In this document: positions 9,901 through 20,029 of the stretch, one piece after another
How positions within the stretch are numbered: position 1 is the stretch's first letter
Layout of the letters: every line of letters starts with the position of its first letter
Source: CAIWHR01 sp963741355
GTDB lineage: Bacteria > Pseudomonadota > Gammaproteobacteria > Burkholderiales > Casimicrobiaceae
Direction of reading: 5' to 3'
DNA length: 64,000 bases
Assembly: GCA_963741355.1 (NCBI GenBank)
Contig: CAVUIG010000027.1
Span: 1-64,000 of the forward strand
The notes under the pieces: model-generated
Told to the model about the DNA's origin: nothing
The model's input: only the letters and a program-made list of their open reading frames with translations
The model's database searches: none
Translations under genes and position numbers: made by a program

Positions 9901-10168
9901 GTGAACCGCTACGAAACCGCGATTCCGCGCATCGACGTGCGCTGCCGCAGCCATCGCCCTGACGGCGATCACGATTGCCATCTCGGTGGTCGTGCCGGCA
10001 AGAATGGAGCTCGAGCCCAGCGCGCCGGTGGCGGCGAAGGCCGCCACGCAGGAGTCCGCATGCCACACCACGGGTTCGGCCCGCACTGAACGCGTCGGCG
10101 CACGCCACCCGGAGTTGGCCGCGGTTCCATGCACGTCTTCCAATCCGAGCAAGGCGCCGGAAGGGTGA
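9901..10168 (+). CDS. Possible small membrane-anchored protein, frame-broken
   Basis: From about 9929 one frame reads a hydrophobic helix 'AAAAIALTAITIAISVVVPA', then a polar tail ending 'SSNPSKAPEG' before the TGA at 10166-10168. A GTG at 9901 in another frame gives a plausible basic start 'VNRYETAIPR' if one indel lies near 9925. The helix-plus-polar-tail layout resembles short hypothetical proteins of Burkholderiales, but I cannot name a family. The stretch 9666-9900 before it holds nothing I recognise. Confidence 0.35.
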
Positions 10169-10201
10169 GTCAGGATCGACCGGTGACGACGACCTTCGAG
10201 C

Positions 10202-10801
10202 TCATCGGATGATGCGACGCGGACCGCCGCCGCGCCAGTAGCGCAGCAGCGCGTAGCCGCCGATCATCCCGCCGAGGTGCGCGAAGTGCGCGACGCCCTC
10301 CTGCGTGCCGGTGACGCCGAGGAAGAGCTCGATCGCGGCGTAGACCAGCACGAACATCCGCGCCGGCATCGGGATCGGCGGAAAGATCAGCATGACGCGA
10401 GCGTGCGGGAAGTAGATGGCGTACGCGAGCAGCAGGCCGAACACGCCGCCGGACGCGCCGACGGTCGGATAGTAGGCGCCCGACATCGCGGCGAACACCA
10501 GTTGGGTGAGCGCCGCGGAGACGACGCACACGAAGTAATACGTGAGGTAGCGCCGCGCGCCGAACACCTGCTCGATCGCGCCGCCGAACATGTAGAGCGC
10601 GAACATGTTGAACGCGAGGTGCAGCAGGCCGCCGTGCAGGAACGCATAGGTGACGAGCTGCCACGGGGCGAAGCTCTCGCCGCCCACCTGTCCCGCGCCG
10701 AGCGGCCACAGCGCAAGCGGGTAGATCGATCCGGGCGCGACCTGCTCCAGCAGGAACATCGCCACATTGGCGGCGATCAATGCAGTGGTGACGGGCGGCA
10801 T
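10202..10801 (-). CDS. Rhomboid family intramembrane serine protease
   Basis: The 199-residue polytopic protein has the GlpG-type core. 'HGGLLHLAFNMFALY' contains the H-x3-N oxyanion motif (His61, Asn65). 'GASGGVFG' carries the catalytic Ser117, and 'AHLGGMIGGY' carries the catalytic His175. Rhomboids cleave membrane-spanning segments of substrate proteins inside the inner membrane. The length fits a six-helix core without an extra cytoplasmic domain. It stands alone on the minus strand, and the substrate is unknown. Confidence 0.93.
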   Translation of the reverse strand: MPPVTTALIAANVAMFLLEQVAPGSIYPLALWPLGAGQVGGESFAPWQLVTYAFLHGGLLHLAFNMFALYMFGGAIEQVFGARRYLTYYFVCVVSAALTQLVFAAMSGAYYPTVGASGGVFGLLLAYAIYFPHARVMLIFPPIPMPARMFVLVYAAIELFLGVTGTQEGVAHFAHLGGMIGGYALLRYWRGGGPRRIIR

Positions 10802-10913
10802 GCGCGATAGTTGGGGACGTCAGGCGCGGCGCTCAAGGGTGCTCGCAGACGCCAGGCGCGCCGCCCGCTGGCGGTGTTGCGAACTTGCCGGATCCAGTCG
10901 CGCAGGACGACTC

Positions 10914-12249
10914 TCAGGCGTCACCGCGAATTGCCATTACGTTGTATGCGGCGACCGGTTGGTGGAAGCCCTTGAGCGACAGATCTCCAACCGATGCGGC
11001 GTCCACGTGCGACTCGATCTTTGCGAATACCCGCGGCGAGATCAGAATCTGCCCATCGCCGGCTTCGCCGCACAGGCGCGCAGCGAGATTGCAGACGGTT
11101 CCGATCGCACCGTAATCGAGCCGCGCATCGAACCCGATGGTTCCAATGGTCGCGAATCCACCGGCAATTCCTGCGCCGCAGCCGAGCGCATAGCCGCGCT
11201 TGCGCCACCCGGCGACCAGGGCCGCCACCGAATCGCGGATTTGCAGCGTCATTCGAATGGCCTGCATTTCGGGATTCGCAACAGGCACCGGAGCATTGAA
11301 CAGAATCATCGCGCCGTCGCCGGCGAAGTGCTCGATCGTGCCGTCATAGGCCGAGATGGCGCGACCGAGCTCGGCATGGTACTCGCGCAGCACGCTCATC
11401 ACCTCCTCGGGATCGGCGGTCTCGGTGAATCCCGTGAAGCCGCGCAGGTCGACGTACACCACGGTGACGTCGCAGCGCCGCGTCTTGAGGGGATCGTCCG
11501 CCTCCCCCGACATGATCAATTCGCTGATTTTCGGAGAGAGAAAGCGCGTGAGCTTGGACATGCGCCCGATTTGGCTGACCTGCTCGGTGACACGCGTCTC
11601 GAGCGTTCGATTCCATTCGGCGAGCTGTTCCGCCTGTGCCTCGACCTGGCGGCTCTTATCCTGAATTTCATTGAACATCCGCAGGTTCTCAATCGCAATT
11701 GCAGCCTGATTGGCAAACGTCTGCAACAGTGCGATCTGCTGATCGGAGAATGGTGCCACTTCCGTGCGGTAGACGGCGATGGCCCCGATGGGTTCGGTCG
11801 CGCGAAGCATTGGGACCGTCACGAAGGTTCTGTAGCCGAGCACCGTCTGCAACGCCGAATAGACGTAGCCCTGCACGGAGAGGATGTCATGGACATGTAC
11901 GACTCGACGCTCAAGAATGGCGCGGCCCACGAGACTCTCGGACATTGGCCGGCATGGGCCAAACCGCCTGCAGCGCTCGAAATCCCTCCAAGTCGACGTT
12001 ATGATGAGCGGCGAGCGTAAGGATCTTGCCGTCGTATCGAAGGATATATCCGTACGCCGCTTCGCACAGTCTGACGGCCCGCTCCAAAATTGTGTCGAAG
12101 ACGGGCTGAAGGTCCGCCGTCGAGGTGCTGATCACCCGCAGGATCTCGCTGGTCGCCTCTTGCTGCTGACGAGCTTCGGAGAGTTGGCGCGCCAGGTGTT
12201 CGAGCTTGGTCTCCAGGGTGTCCGTTTTTTCGTTCGATTTGGCTGTCAT
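10914..12249 (-). CDS. GAF domain - class III adenylate/guanylate cyclase, one frame break
   Basis: A short coiled coil ('LETKLEHLARQLSEARQQQ') leads into a GAF domain ('EILRVISTSTADLQPVFDTI' to 'FANQAAIAIENLRMF'). A second coiled coil follows, then a class III cyclase domain. Visible cyclase residues are the first metal Asp in 'VVYVDLRGFTGFTE', the second in 'FAGDGAMILFNAP', and 'DYGAIGTVCNLAARL' with the Asn and Arg of the transition-state pair. The Asp of 'LDYG' favours ATP over GTP. The frame breaks inside the GAF domain near 11950. There is no membrane segment, so it is a cytosolic, ligand-gated cNMP synthase. The start is uncertain: ATG 12249, or TTG 12276. It lies downstream of hyi on the same strand. 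Confidence 0.85.
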
Positions 12250-12282
12250 GAAGGGTAGGCGCGAGTTTGGAAGCAACTTCTT

Positions 12283-13098
12283 CTAATCGTCCGCCGCGGC
12301 CTGCGGCTTGCGGTCGATGAGGCGATAGAGCCAGGAAAGCCCGGCTGCCGTCTGTTCCTTCGGCCGGTATTCGCAGCCGATCCAGCCGGGATACTTCAAC
12401 TCGTCGAGCAGCCGGAAGATCCACGAGTAGTTGATCTCGCCGACGTCGGGCTCGTGCCGACCCGGCACGCCGGCGATCTGGATGTGGCCGACGTTCGGCA
12501 GGTACTGGCGGATCCGCTCGGTGAGGTCGCCCTCGACGATCTGCGTGTGATAGAGGTCCATCTGCAACTTGAGGTTCAGCGCGCCGACGGCCTCGCGGAT
12601 CGCATTCGCCTCGGCCAGCGTCGAGAAAAGGTAACCGGGCATGTCGCGCGGGTTGAGCGCCTCGATCAGCACGGAGATGTCGGAGGAGGCGGCCTCGGTG
12701 CAGGCGAAGCGCAGGTTGCGCACGAGCGTCGCGCGATGCATCGCGCGTTGCGCGGGCGTCGCGTTCGCGGGCACGACGCCCGACATCACGTGGATGCGCC
12801 GGCAGCGAAGCGTCTGTGCGTAGCGCAGCGCCGTGGCGAACCCCGCCTGGAATTCGTGCTCGCGCCCAGGGAGCCCGGCTGTGCCGCGATCACCCGCGGC
12901 GAAGTCGCCCGGCGGCGCGTTGAAGAGCACCATCTCGAGCTTGAAGTCGCGCAGCCGCTCGCCGATCTCCGCCGCGGGCACGTCGTACGGGAACGTGCAC
13001 TCGACGCCGCGAAACCCGGCCTGCGCAACCTCGGCGAAGCGGTCGAGGAACGGGACTTCGTTGAACAGGAACGTTACGTTGGCGGCAAAACGCAGCAT
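12283..13098 (-). CDS. hyi: Hydroxypyruvate isomerase
   Basis: The 271-residue TIM barrel opens 'RFAANVTFLFNEVPFLDRF'. It keeps the Hyi residues: Glu146 in 'VLIEALNPRDMPGY', Asp181 and His184 in 'QMDLYHTQIVEGD', Gln207 in 'GHIQIAGVPGRHEPD', and Glu243 in 'GCEYRP'. The 'GVPGRHEPDVGEINY' motif separates Hyi from other xylose-isomerase-like proteins. Reaction: hydroxypyruvate to and from tartronate semialdehyde, in glyoxylate, glycolate or allantoin use. The usual partners (glyoxylate carboligase, tartronate semialdehyde reductase) are not adjacent. A related dehydrogenase lies at 35.4 kb and a serine/alanine-glyoxylate aminotransferase at 45.3 kb. Upstream of the cyclase gene on the same strand. 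Confidence 0.92.
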   Translation of the reverse strand: MLRFAANVTFLFNEVPFLDRFAEVAQAGFRGVECTFPYDVPAAEIGERLRDFKLEMVLFNAPPGDFAAGDRGTAGLPGREHEFQAGFATALRYAQTLRCRRIHVMSGVVPANATPAQRAMHRATLVRNLRFACTEAASSDISVLIEALNPRDMPGYLFSTLAEANAIREAVGALNLKLQMDLYHTQIVEGDLTERIRQYLPNVGHIQIAGVPGRHEPDVGEINYSWIFRLLDELKYPGWIGCEYRPKEQTAAGLSWLYRLIDRKPQAAADD

Positions 13099-13316
13099 GC
13101 GGGTCCCTCAACTGGATCCCGGCGCGCGCATTGGTATTTGCGCTCATTTGCGTTCATGTGCGCGCGGCCGGCGGAGGCGTTCCTCCGCTACAATCCATCG
13201 ATGCAGTCTGCACCATGGGCGCGGCGAGGACAATGCCCGCCCCCGTGGTGTGGCCTCGCGCGTTCGGCCGGGCCCCGTTCCCGGCGCAACCCTCAACCGT
13301 TCCGCGGCGTTCGACG

Positions 13317-14068
13317 ATGGCGATGCATGACGTTCCGGTGACCGCGCCGCTCGGCCTTTCCGCCACGGACGCGCGCACGGCGCGAGCGCCGCCGCGCGCC
13401 GACGGCCGGATCGCCGTCACGCTCGCCGGCGAAGCCGATCGAGCTCCTCCCCGAGCGCGCGCTCTACTGGCCGCGGCAGCGCGCGCTGTTCGTCGCCGAC
13501 GTGCATCTCGGCAAGGCGGCGGCGTTTCGCGCGGGCGGCGTGCCGCTGCCGCGCGGTGCGACGGCGTCCGATCTCGGCCGCCTGACCGCGCTGATCGCGG
13601 CGACCGGCGCCGCCGAGCTCGTCGTGCTGGGCGACTTCCTGCACGCGGCGGCGGGCCGCGTCGACGCGCTCGACGCCGCGTTCCTGCGCTGGCGCGAGGA
13701 CCACCGCGATCTCGCGATCACGCTGGTGCGCGGCAATCACGACGCCCGTGCCGGCGATCCGCCGGAAGCGTGGCGCGTCCGCGTCGTCGGCGACCCGCAT
13801 CCGCACGCGCCGTTCGTGCTGTGCCACGAGCCGCAGCATCCGCGCACCGGCTACGCGCTGTGCGGCCACGTGCATCCGGGCATCCGCCTCTCCGACCCGA
13901 GCGGCGATTCGGCGCGCCTGCCGTGCTTCGTGCTCGGCCGCAAGCGCGCGCTGCTGCCCGCCTTCGGGCGGCTGACCGGGCTCGCGCTGGTGACACCCGC
14001 GGCGGGCGAGACGATCGTCGCGATTGCCGGGGCGCGGCTTTTCGCGCTTCCGAGCCGCGCCGGCCTAG
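13317..14068 (+). CDS. PdeM-like metallophosphoesterase, frame-broken
   Basis: After a short leader, the protein reads 'IELLPERALYWPRQRALFVA' into 'DVHLGKAAAFR', then 'VVLGDFLHA', 'VRGNHD', 'LCHEP' and 'CGHVHPGIRL'. These are the five metal-binding blocks of the calcineurin-like fold. The family is ligase-associated DNA damage response endonuclease PdeM (YbaK/YfcE-like group). One extra base near 13437 breaks the start. The frame also runs past the usual PdeM end ('IVAIAGARLFALP') through the nrd promoter to 14502, so I place the end near the TAG at 14066-14068, assuming a second indel. Start (13317 or 13323) and end are both uncertain. No partner ligase or helicase gene is adjacent. Confidence 0.7.
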
Positions 14069-14448
14069 ATTTCCCGACGCCCGCGTCGGCCTCGGCGCGC
14101 GCGGATCGACGCGTCGCCGGCGCCGACGCGCCGGTTGGCCCGCTCGATCGGCGTTCCTTGAGGGCGCGTCCGCGAAGCCCAATCTTGTGCAATGCGCTCG
14201 CTATGACCGGCGCGTGGAATGCTGCAACGCACATTAATTCCGTGTTTATGACAAGGGCAATTTGCCTGTCGCAAAAGCGCAACGCAACCGTCACCGTTCG
14301 TCGGCTGTCACATCGGTGGACAAGGCTGTGGACAGGCGGTGGAACATACGTGGAAATGCCGGAAACACCCTCGCAAAACGCTGTTTTCGTTGTCGTTTTG
14401 ACGCCCTATCCCGGTGCATCAAAAAAGTCTTGCCAATCGCCGAGTGCC

Positions 14449-14464
14449 CCACTATGCTTTGTGT
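14449..14464 (+). promoter_or_regulatory. NrdR box 1 (upstream of nrdA)
   Basis: CCACTATGCTTTGTGT matches 12 of 16 positions of the NrdR box consensus acaCwAtATaTwGtgt as I recall it. It starts exactly 31 bases before the second box, the spacing expected for paired NrdR sites on one DNA face. NrdR represses ribonucleotide reductase genes when dATP is plentiful. The rest of 14069-14686 holds the nrd leader and no gene. Confidence 0.65.
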
Positions 14465-14479
14465 TCATCAGGCACTTGA

Positions 14480-14495
14480 ACACAAGATATAGTAG
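14480..14495 (+). promoter_or_regulatory. NrdR box 2 (upstream of nrdA)
   Basis: ACACAAGATATAGTAG matches 13 of 16 positions of the NrdR consensus. It covers a -10-like TATAGT (14488-14493), so a bound repressor would block the promoter. It lies about 190 bases before the nrdA start. Confidence 0.7.
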
Positions 14496-14686
14496 ATTTT
14501 GATTTGCAAGAAGAAACGGGACCCCTCCCGGGCGCGCCAGGCCACCGAGGGGCACAGCCCGGGGAGAAATTCGCGGAAGCCACAGGGAAAGCCGCACGCG
14601 CACCGGGTGTGCGCGAAACAGGCGAAACCTCCGCGAATACGTCTCGCAGCGTACACAACGACAAGATTCCGACAGGAGAAGGATCC

Positions 14687-17613
14687 ATGCAGCTCGAAAG
14701 CGTTTCCACCCACAAGACGCAGGACCCACCCCGAAACGTCTTGTCAGGTGAACCCGGAAGCGCAATGAACCTCGACCCTCGTTACGCGCAGTACAAGGTG
14801 ATCCGGCGCAATGGCGCCGTGGTGCCCTTCGAGCCCGCGAAGATCTCGGTCGCGATGACCAAGGCGTTCCTCGCCGTGAATGGCGGCCAGGGCGCGGCGT
14901 CCGCACGCGTGCGCGAGCAGGTCACCAAGCTCACCGATGGCGTCGTCGCCGCGCTGATGAAGCGCAAGCCCGAGGGCGGCGCGATCCACATCGAGGAAAT
15001 CCAGGACCAGGTCGAGCTCGCGATGATGCGCGGCGGCGAGCACGAAGTCGCGCGCGCCTACGTGCTCTACCGCGAGCGCCGCTCGCAGGAGCGCGCGCAC
15101 GAGAAATCGCAGAAGGGCGACAAGACCGACACCGCGACGATTTCCGTCGTCGAGAACGGCGTGCCGAAGCCGCTCGACATGAAGCGCCTGGAAGCGCTCG
15201 TCCGCGAATCGTGCACGAACCTTCCCGACGTCGAGGCCGACCGCATCCTCAAGGCGACGCTGAAGGACCTCTACAACGGCGTGCCGATGGAAGAGGTGAG
15301 GAAGTGCGTCGTGCTGGCCGCGCGCACGCTGATCGAGAAGGACCCCGCGTACAGCTTCGTCACCGCGCGCCTCTTGCTCGACTCGATCCGGCACGAGGCG
15401 CTGGGCGAGGAAGCCTCGCAGCAGGACATGGCGACCAAGTACGCCGAGTACTTCCCGCAGTTCGTGAAGCACGGCGTCAAGATCGGCCTCCTCAACGAGG
15501 CGCTGCTGCAATACGACATGACCGTGCTGGGCAAGGCGCTCGTGCCCACGCGCGACCTGCAGTTCGGCTATCTCGGGCTGCAGACCCTCTACGACCGCTA
15601 TTTCCTGGTCGATCAGTACATCGGCGGCCGCCGCTTCGAGCTGCCGCAGTGCTTCTTCATGCGCGTCGCCATGGGCCTCGCGCTGAACGAAGTCAACCGC
15701 GAGGCGCGCGCGATCGAGTTCTACAACGTGCTGTCGACGTTCGACTTCATGTCGAGCACGCCGACGCTGTTCAACTCGGGAACGCACCGCTCGCAACTGT
15801 CGTCGTGCTACTTGACGACGGTCGCCGATGACCTCGACGGCATCTACGAGGCGATCAAGGAAAACGCGCTCCTGTCCAAGTTCGCCGGCGGCCTCGGCAA
15901 CGACTGGACCAACGTCCGCGCGATGGGCTCGCACATCAAGGGCACCAACGGCAAGTCGCAGGGCGTCGTGCCGTTCCTCAAGGTGGTCAACGACACCGCG
16001 GTCGCCGTGAACCAGGGCGGCAAGCGCAAGGGCGCGGTGTGCACGTACCTCGAGACGTGGCACTTGGACATCGAGGAATTCCTCGAGCTGCGCAAGAACA
16101 CGGGGGATGACCGCCGCCGCACGCACGACATGAACACCGCGAACTGGATTCCGGATCTGTTCATGAAGCGCGTGATGGAAGGTGGGGACTGGACGCTGTT
16201 CTCGCCGTCCGACGTGCCCGACCTCCACGACAAGTGGGGCAGCAAGTTCGCCGAGGCCTACCAGCGCTACGAGGAAAAGACCCAGCGCGGCGAGCTGAAG
16301 CTCTTCAAGCGGATTCCGGCGCTGCAACTCTGGCGCAAGATGCTCTCGATGCTGTTCGAGACGGGGCATCCGTGGATCACGTTCAAGGATGCGTGCAACG
16401 TGCGCTCGCCGCAGCAGCACGTCGGCGTCGTGCACAGCTCGAACCTGTGCACCGAGATCACGCTGAACACGAGCGACACCGAGATCGCCGTGTGCAACCT
16501 GGGCTCCGTCAACCTGCTGAACCACATGAAGCAGACCGGGGACCCAATGAGGCGAGCTGGGAGCTCGACCACACCAAGCTGCAGCTCACCATCCGCACCG
16601 CGATGCGGATGCTGGACAACGTCATCGACATCAACTACTACGCCGTCGCGAAGGCGCGCAATTCCAACCTCAAGCACCGGCCGGTGGGCCTCGGCGTGAT
16701 GGGGTTCCAGGATTGCCTGCACCTGTCGCACACGCCGTACGCGTCGGACACGGCACTCAAGTTCGCCGATTCTTCGATGGAAGCCGTCTGCTACTACGCC
16801 TACCAGGCCTCGACCGAGCTGGCCGAAGAGCGCGGCCGCTACTCGTCGTACTCGGGCAGCCTGTGGGACCGCGGCATCCTCCCGCAGGACACGCTGAAGC
16901 TCCTGCGCGAAGAGCGCGGCGGCTACGTCGACATCGACGAGTCCGCGACGATGGACTGGAACGCGCTGCGCTCGCGCATCCGCATCCACGGCATGCGCAA
17001 CTCCAACTGTGTCGCGATCGCGCCGACGGCGACGATCTCCAACATCGTCGGGGTGGCCGCGTCGATCGAGCCCGAGTACCAGAACATCTACGTGAAGTCG
17101 AACCTGTCGGGCGAGTTCACGGTGATCAACGAGCACCTCGTCGCGGAGCTCAAGAAGATCAACCTGTGGGACGAGGTGATGGTCGCCGACTTGAAGTATT
17201 TCGACGGCTCGCTCGCCAAGATCGACCGCATCCCGCAGGAGCTTCGCACCCTCTACGCCACCGCGTTCGAAGTCGACGCCAAGTGGATCGTCGAGGCCGG
17301 CGCGCGGCGGCAGAAATGGATCGACCAGGCGCAGAGCCTCAACATCTACATGGCGGGCGCCTCGGGCAAGAAGCTCGACGAGACGTACAAGCTCGCGTGG
17401 GTGCGGGGCTTGAAGACCACGTACTACCTGCGCACGCTGGCGGCGACGTCGGCGGAGAAATCGACCGGGCAAGGGGGAGAACTGAACGCAGTGCCGACGT
17501 CGAGCGGGATGGCCGCCACCGGCGCCAGCTCGCGCAACTCGAAGACCGCGGACGACGGCGACATGCCCAAGTTCTGCGCGATCGACGATCCGACGTGCGA
17601 GTCGTGCCAATAG
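14687..17613 (+). CDS. nrdA: Ribonucleoside-diphosphate reductase class Ia, alpha subunit, one frame break
   Basis: This is the large subunit of aerobic ribonucleotide reductase, about 975 residues once corrected. It has an ATP-cone at about 40-135 ('VIRRNGAVVPFEPAKI') and a second cone-like region ('ENGVPKPLDMKRLEALV'), as in the long Burkholderiales NrdA. Catalytic parts seen are 'SSCYLTT', 'FAGGLGNDWTNVRAMG', 'NLCTEI' (the radical Cys and Glu) and the C-terminal redox pair in 'CESCQ'. The frame breaks near 16540 in 'ccggggaccc'; adding one G restores 'GGPNEASWELDHTK', so a homopolymer error is likely. The ATG at 14687 has AGGAGAAGGA before it and is preferred over upstream in-frame starts. 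Two NrdR boxes precede it, and nrdB follows after two small genes. Confidence 0.93.
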
Positions 17614-17819
17614 ACAGAATTCCCGCCGGCGGCGAATGCCGGCGCAGCAGAGAGAAACGTTTCACCGGACACGCAGCACCGAATACCCCCGCCGTTTGGC
17701 GGACGCATCGCAAGTAGAGCAACGCAATGAGATGAGGCGCGACGGACCCGCAGGATCGGAAAGACGGGCCCGCGCGCGACGAGGAAACGGCACCGCAAAC
17801 CCGGACAGGAGGGCAAGCG

Positions 17820-17999
17820 ATGAACGCAAAGACCGACAAGTGGGAGAGCTACACCGACGCTGCCGGACGGCGCCATTGGCGCTGGCCGGCGACGGAACAG
17901 AAAGTTCCGCGTCCCGTCGATGAGGAGCAACGCCACGACAGCGGGCTGCCCCGGTGGCTGCCGGCAGATCTGATGCCGCAGTTCAGCAGGGGCAGATAG
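17820..17999 (+). CDS. Small hypothetical protein between nrdA and nrdB
   Basis: A 59-residue frame with a strong ribosome site (AGGAGG, about 8 bases before the ATG). The sequence is polar and rich in Trp, Arg and Asp ('DKWESYTDAAGRRHWRWPAT', 'LPRWLPADLMPQF'), with no signal peptide or membrane helix. No family was recognised. Position and ribosome site suggest it is translated with the nrd transcript. Whether it affects the reductase is unknown. Confidence 0.5.
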   Translation: MNAKTDKWESYTDAAGRRHWRWPATEQKVPRPVDEEQRHDSGLPRWLPADLMPQFSRGR

Positions 18000-18127
18000 G
18001 AGCAATCCCGGTGCGGGCCGTATGGCCGGTCCGCATCGTTAATGCCGCGGCGGGCGGCGCGCCAAGGAGCACGGCGCACCACCGCTCGCCTGCGGCGCGT
18101 TCATCAACCTGCCAATAGGAGGCCGAT

Positions 18128-18391
18128 TTGGCCCGTTACGAGCATGTGCAACGGCATGTCATCGAAGCGCGGTATCTCGGAGATTACAAGGTGTGGCTGG
18201 AATTCAACGATGGGCGGAAGGGCGTGGTCGATCTGTCGGACGATCTCTACGGCGAGAACATGGAGCCGTTGCGGGACAAGGTCCGCTTCGCCGACTTCTA
18301 CCTCGACTACGGGCTCGCGACGATCGCCTGGCAGGACGGCGTCGATTTCGCACCGGATTATCTGTACGAACGACTGAGCGCAATGCACTGA
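18128..18391 (+). CDS. DUF2442 domain protein
   Basis: The 87-residue protein begins with TTG at 18128. AGGAGG at 18117-18122 lies 5 bases upstream and fixes this unusual start. 'RYLGDYKVWLEFNDGRKGVV' and 'PDYLYERL' are typical of DUF2442 (PF10387), a small fold often found near toxin-antitoxin or orphan genes and of unknown function. It sits between nrdA and nrdB on the same strand, 170 bases before nrdB. Confidence 0.8.
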   Translation: MARYEHVQRHVIEARYLGDYKVWLEFNDGRKGVVDLSDDLYGENMEPLRDKVRFADFYLDYGLATIAWQDGVDFAPDYLYERLSAMH

Positions 18392-18560
18392 CGAAACGCG
18401 TCGACCCCTTCGGTCCGGAACGCCGGCACCGGCGGCCCTCCACCCGCGAGGCCGCCGGCACAACCGCCCTTCCCCGCCGCCCGGACGGTGAACGACGCGA
18501 CGTGAAAACGGGTCCAACTACCCGCATATAAAGAGAATAAGCAGCGCAGGAGAATTTGAC

Positions 18561-19733
18561 ATGCTGAACTTCGACGACGACATCGCCCCCGCCGCGCAGC
18601 CGCGGGCGCCGGACGCCCTCCGGGGCCAGGGCTCGGGCGGCATCCTGTCGCCCCAGTTTTCTCAGGAGCCGGTGCACGACCTGGAGGTCGAGCGCCAGGC
18701 GATGGAAAACGGCTTCCGCCGCGTGCGCCTCGAGGACAAGCGCGTCATCAACGGGTCGTCCGACGTCAACCAGCTCGTCCCGTTCAAGTACCGCTGGGCC
18801 TGGGACAAGTACATCGCCGCCTGCGCCAACCACTGGATGCCGCAGGAAGTGAACATGCAGCGCGACATCGAGCTGTGGAAGAACCCGAACGGCCTCACCG
18901 AGGACGAGCGCCTCATCATCAAGCGCAACCTCGGCTTCTTCGTCACCGCCGACTCGCTCGCCGCCAACAACATCGTGCTCGGCACCTACCGCCACATCAG
19001 CGCGCCCGAGTGCCGGCAATACCTCCTGCGCCAGGCGTTCGAGGAAGCGATCCACACGCACGCCTACCAGTACATCGTCGAGAGCCTCGGCCTCGACGAA
19101 GCCGAGATCTTCAACGCCTATCACGAGATCAAGTCGATCCGCGACAAGGACGAATTCCTGATCCCGTTCATCGACGTCTTGACCAACCCGATGTTCAAGA
19201 CGGGCACGCCGCAGGCCGACCAGGACCTCCTGAAGAGCCTGATCGTGTTTGCCTGCATCATGGAGGGCCTCTTCTTCTACGTCGGCTTCGTGCAGATCCT
19301 CGCGATGGGCCGGCAGAACAAGATGACGGGCTCGAGCGAGCAGTACCAGTACATCCTGCGCGACGAGTCGATGCACTGCAATTTCGGCATCGACCTCATC
19401 AACACGATCAAGATGGAGAACCCGCACCTGTGGACGCCGGAATTCCGCGAGGAGATCCGCGCGCTGATGAAGAAGGGTGTCGACCTCGAGTACGCCTACG
19501 CCGAGGACACGATGCCGCGTGGCGTGCTGGGCCTCAACGCCACGATGTTCAAGGAATACCTGCGCTTCATCGCCAACCGCCGCTGCCAGCAGATCGGCGT
19601 CGATCCGCTGTTCGACAAGGCCGACAACCCGTTCCCGTGGATGGCGGAGATGATCGACCTCAAGAAGGAAAAGAATTTCTTCGAAACCAGGGTCATCGAG
19701 TACCAAACCGGTGGCGCACTTTCCTGGGACTGA
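18561..19733 (+). CDS. nrdB: Ribonucleoside-diphosphate reductase class Ia, beta subunit
   Basis: The 390-residue ferritin-like protein houses the di-iron tyrosyl radical used by NrdA. Iron ligands are seen at Glu162 and His165 in 'FEEAIHTHAY', Glu235 in 'IMEGLFFY', and Glu269 and His272 in 'RDESMHCNF'. The first ligand is probably Asp131. Tyr169 sits four residues after His165, as in E. coli Y122, which supports a radical-bearing class Ia enzyme. The C-terminal tail needed for NrdA binding is present. AGGAG precedes the ATG. A terminator follows 150 bases later. Unlike nrdA it has no frame break. Confidence 0.95.
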   Translation: MLNFDDDIAPAAQPRAPDALRGQGSGGILSPQFSQEPVHDLEVERQAMENGFRRVRLEDKRVINGSSDVNQLVPFKYRWAWDKYIAACANHWMPQEVNMQRDIELWKNPNGLTEDERLIIKRNLGFFVTADSLAANNIVLGTYRHISAPECRQYLLRQAFEEAIHTHAYQYIVESLGLDEAEIFNAYHEIKSIRDKDEFLIPFIDVLTNPMFKTGTPQADQDLLKSLIVFACIMEGLFFYVGFVQILAMGRQNKMTGSSEQYQYILRDESMHCNFGIDLINTIKMENPHLWTPEFREEIRALMKKGVDLEYAYAEDTMPRGVLGLNATMFKEYLRFIANRRCQQIGVDPLFDKADNPFPWMAEMIDLKKEKNFFETRVIEYQTGGALSWD

Positions 19734-19881
19734 TCGACATGCCTGCCCACGCAACCGTGCGCCGCAAGACGAAACAATAAATATGCGCCCGACCGTCCCC
19801 ACGCGCCGAAACCGAAATCTTGTCTGCCGACAAAGTCACGGACCGGACGGCGATGGCCTCCATTTGAGATGTCGAGTCCGG

Positions 19882-19904
19882 ATCCGGCAGCGCCGGATTT
19901 TTTT
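19882..19904 (+). terminator. Rho-independent terminator after nrdB
   Basis: ATCCGGC and GCCGGAT form a perfect 7-bp stem around the loop AGC, and a run of seven T follows. It closes the nrd transcription unit. Confidence 0.8.
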
Positions 19905-20029
19905 GACTGGGAAGCCCTTAGTCAGCGGCAGACGACTGCGGCCTTTCCGAATCATGCATTTGGGCGAGGGGGCGTAGCCAGGACGCGATTCCCCTGGCAA
20001 CACGAAGCCGTACGAGAAGGAGAGATCCT

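Noticed and set aside
13131..14237. Plus-strand frame of 368 codons as a separate gene at the pdeM-like locus
   Set aside because: Only its first part matches the gene start. After 13437 it is the shifted frame of the phosphoesterase.
14744..16525. Long minus-strand frame opposite nrdA
   Set aside because: Antisense image of a highly conserved gene, with no domain or ribosome site.
16535..16550. Programmed frameshift in nrdA
   Set aside because: No slippery heptamer with a following structure was seen. One missing G in a G-run explains it, and many other genes here show similar indels.
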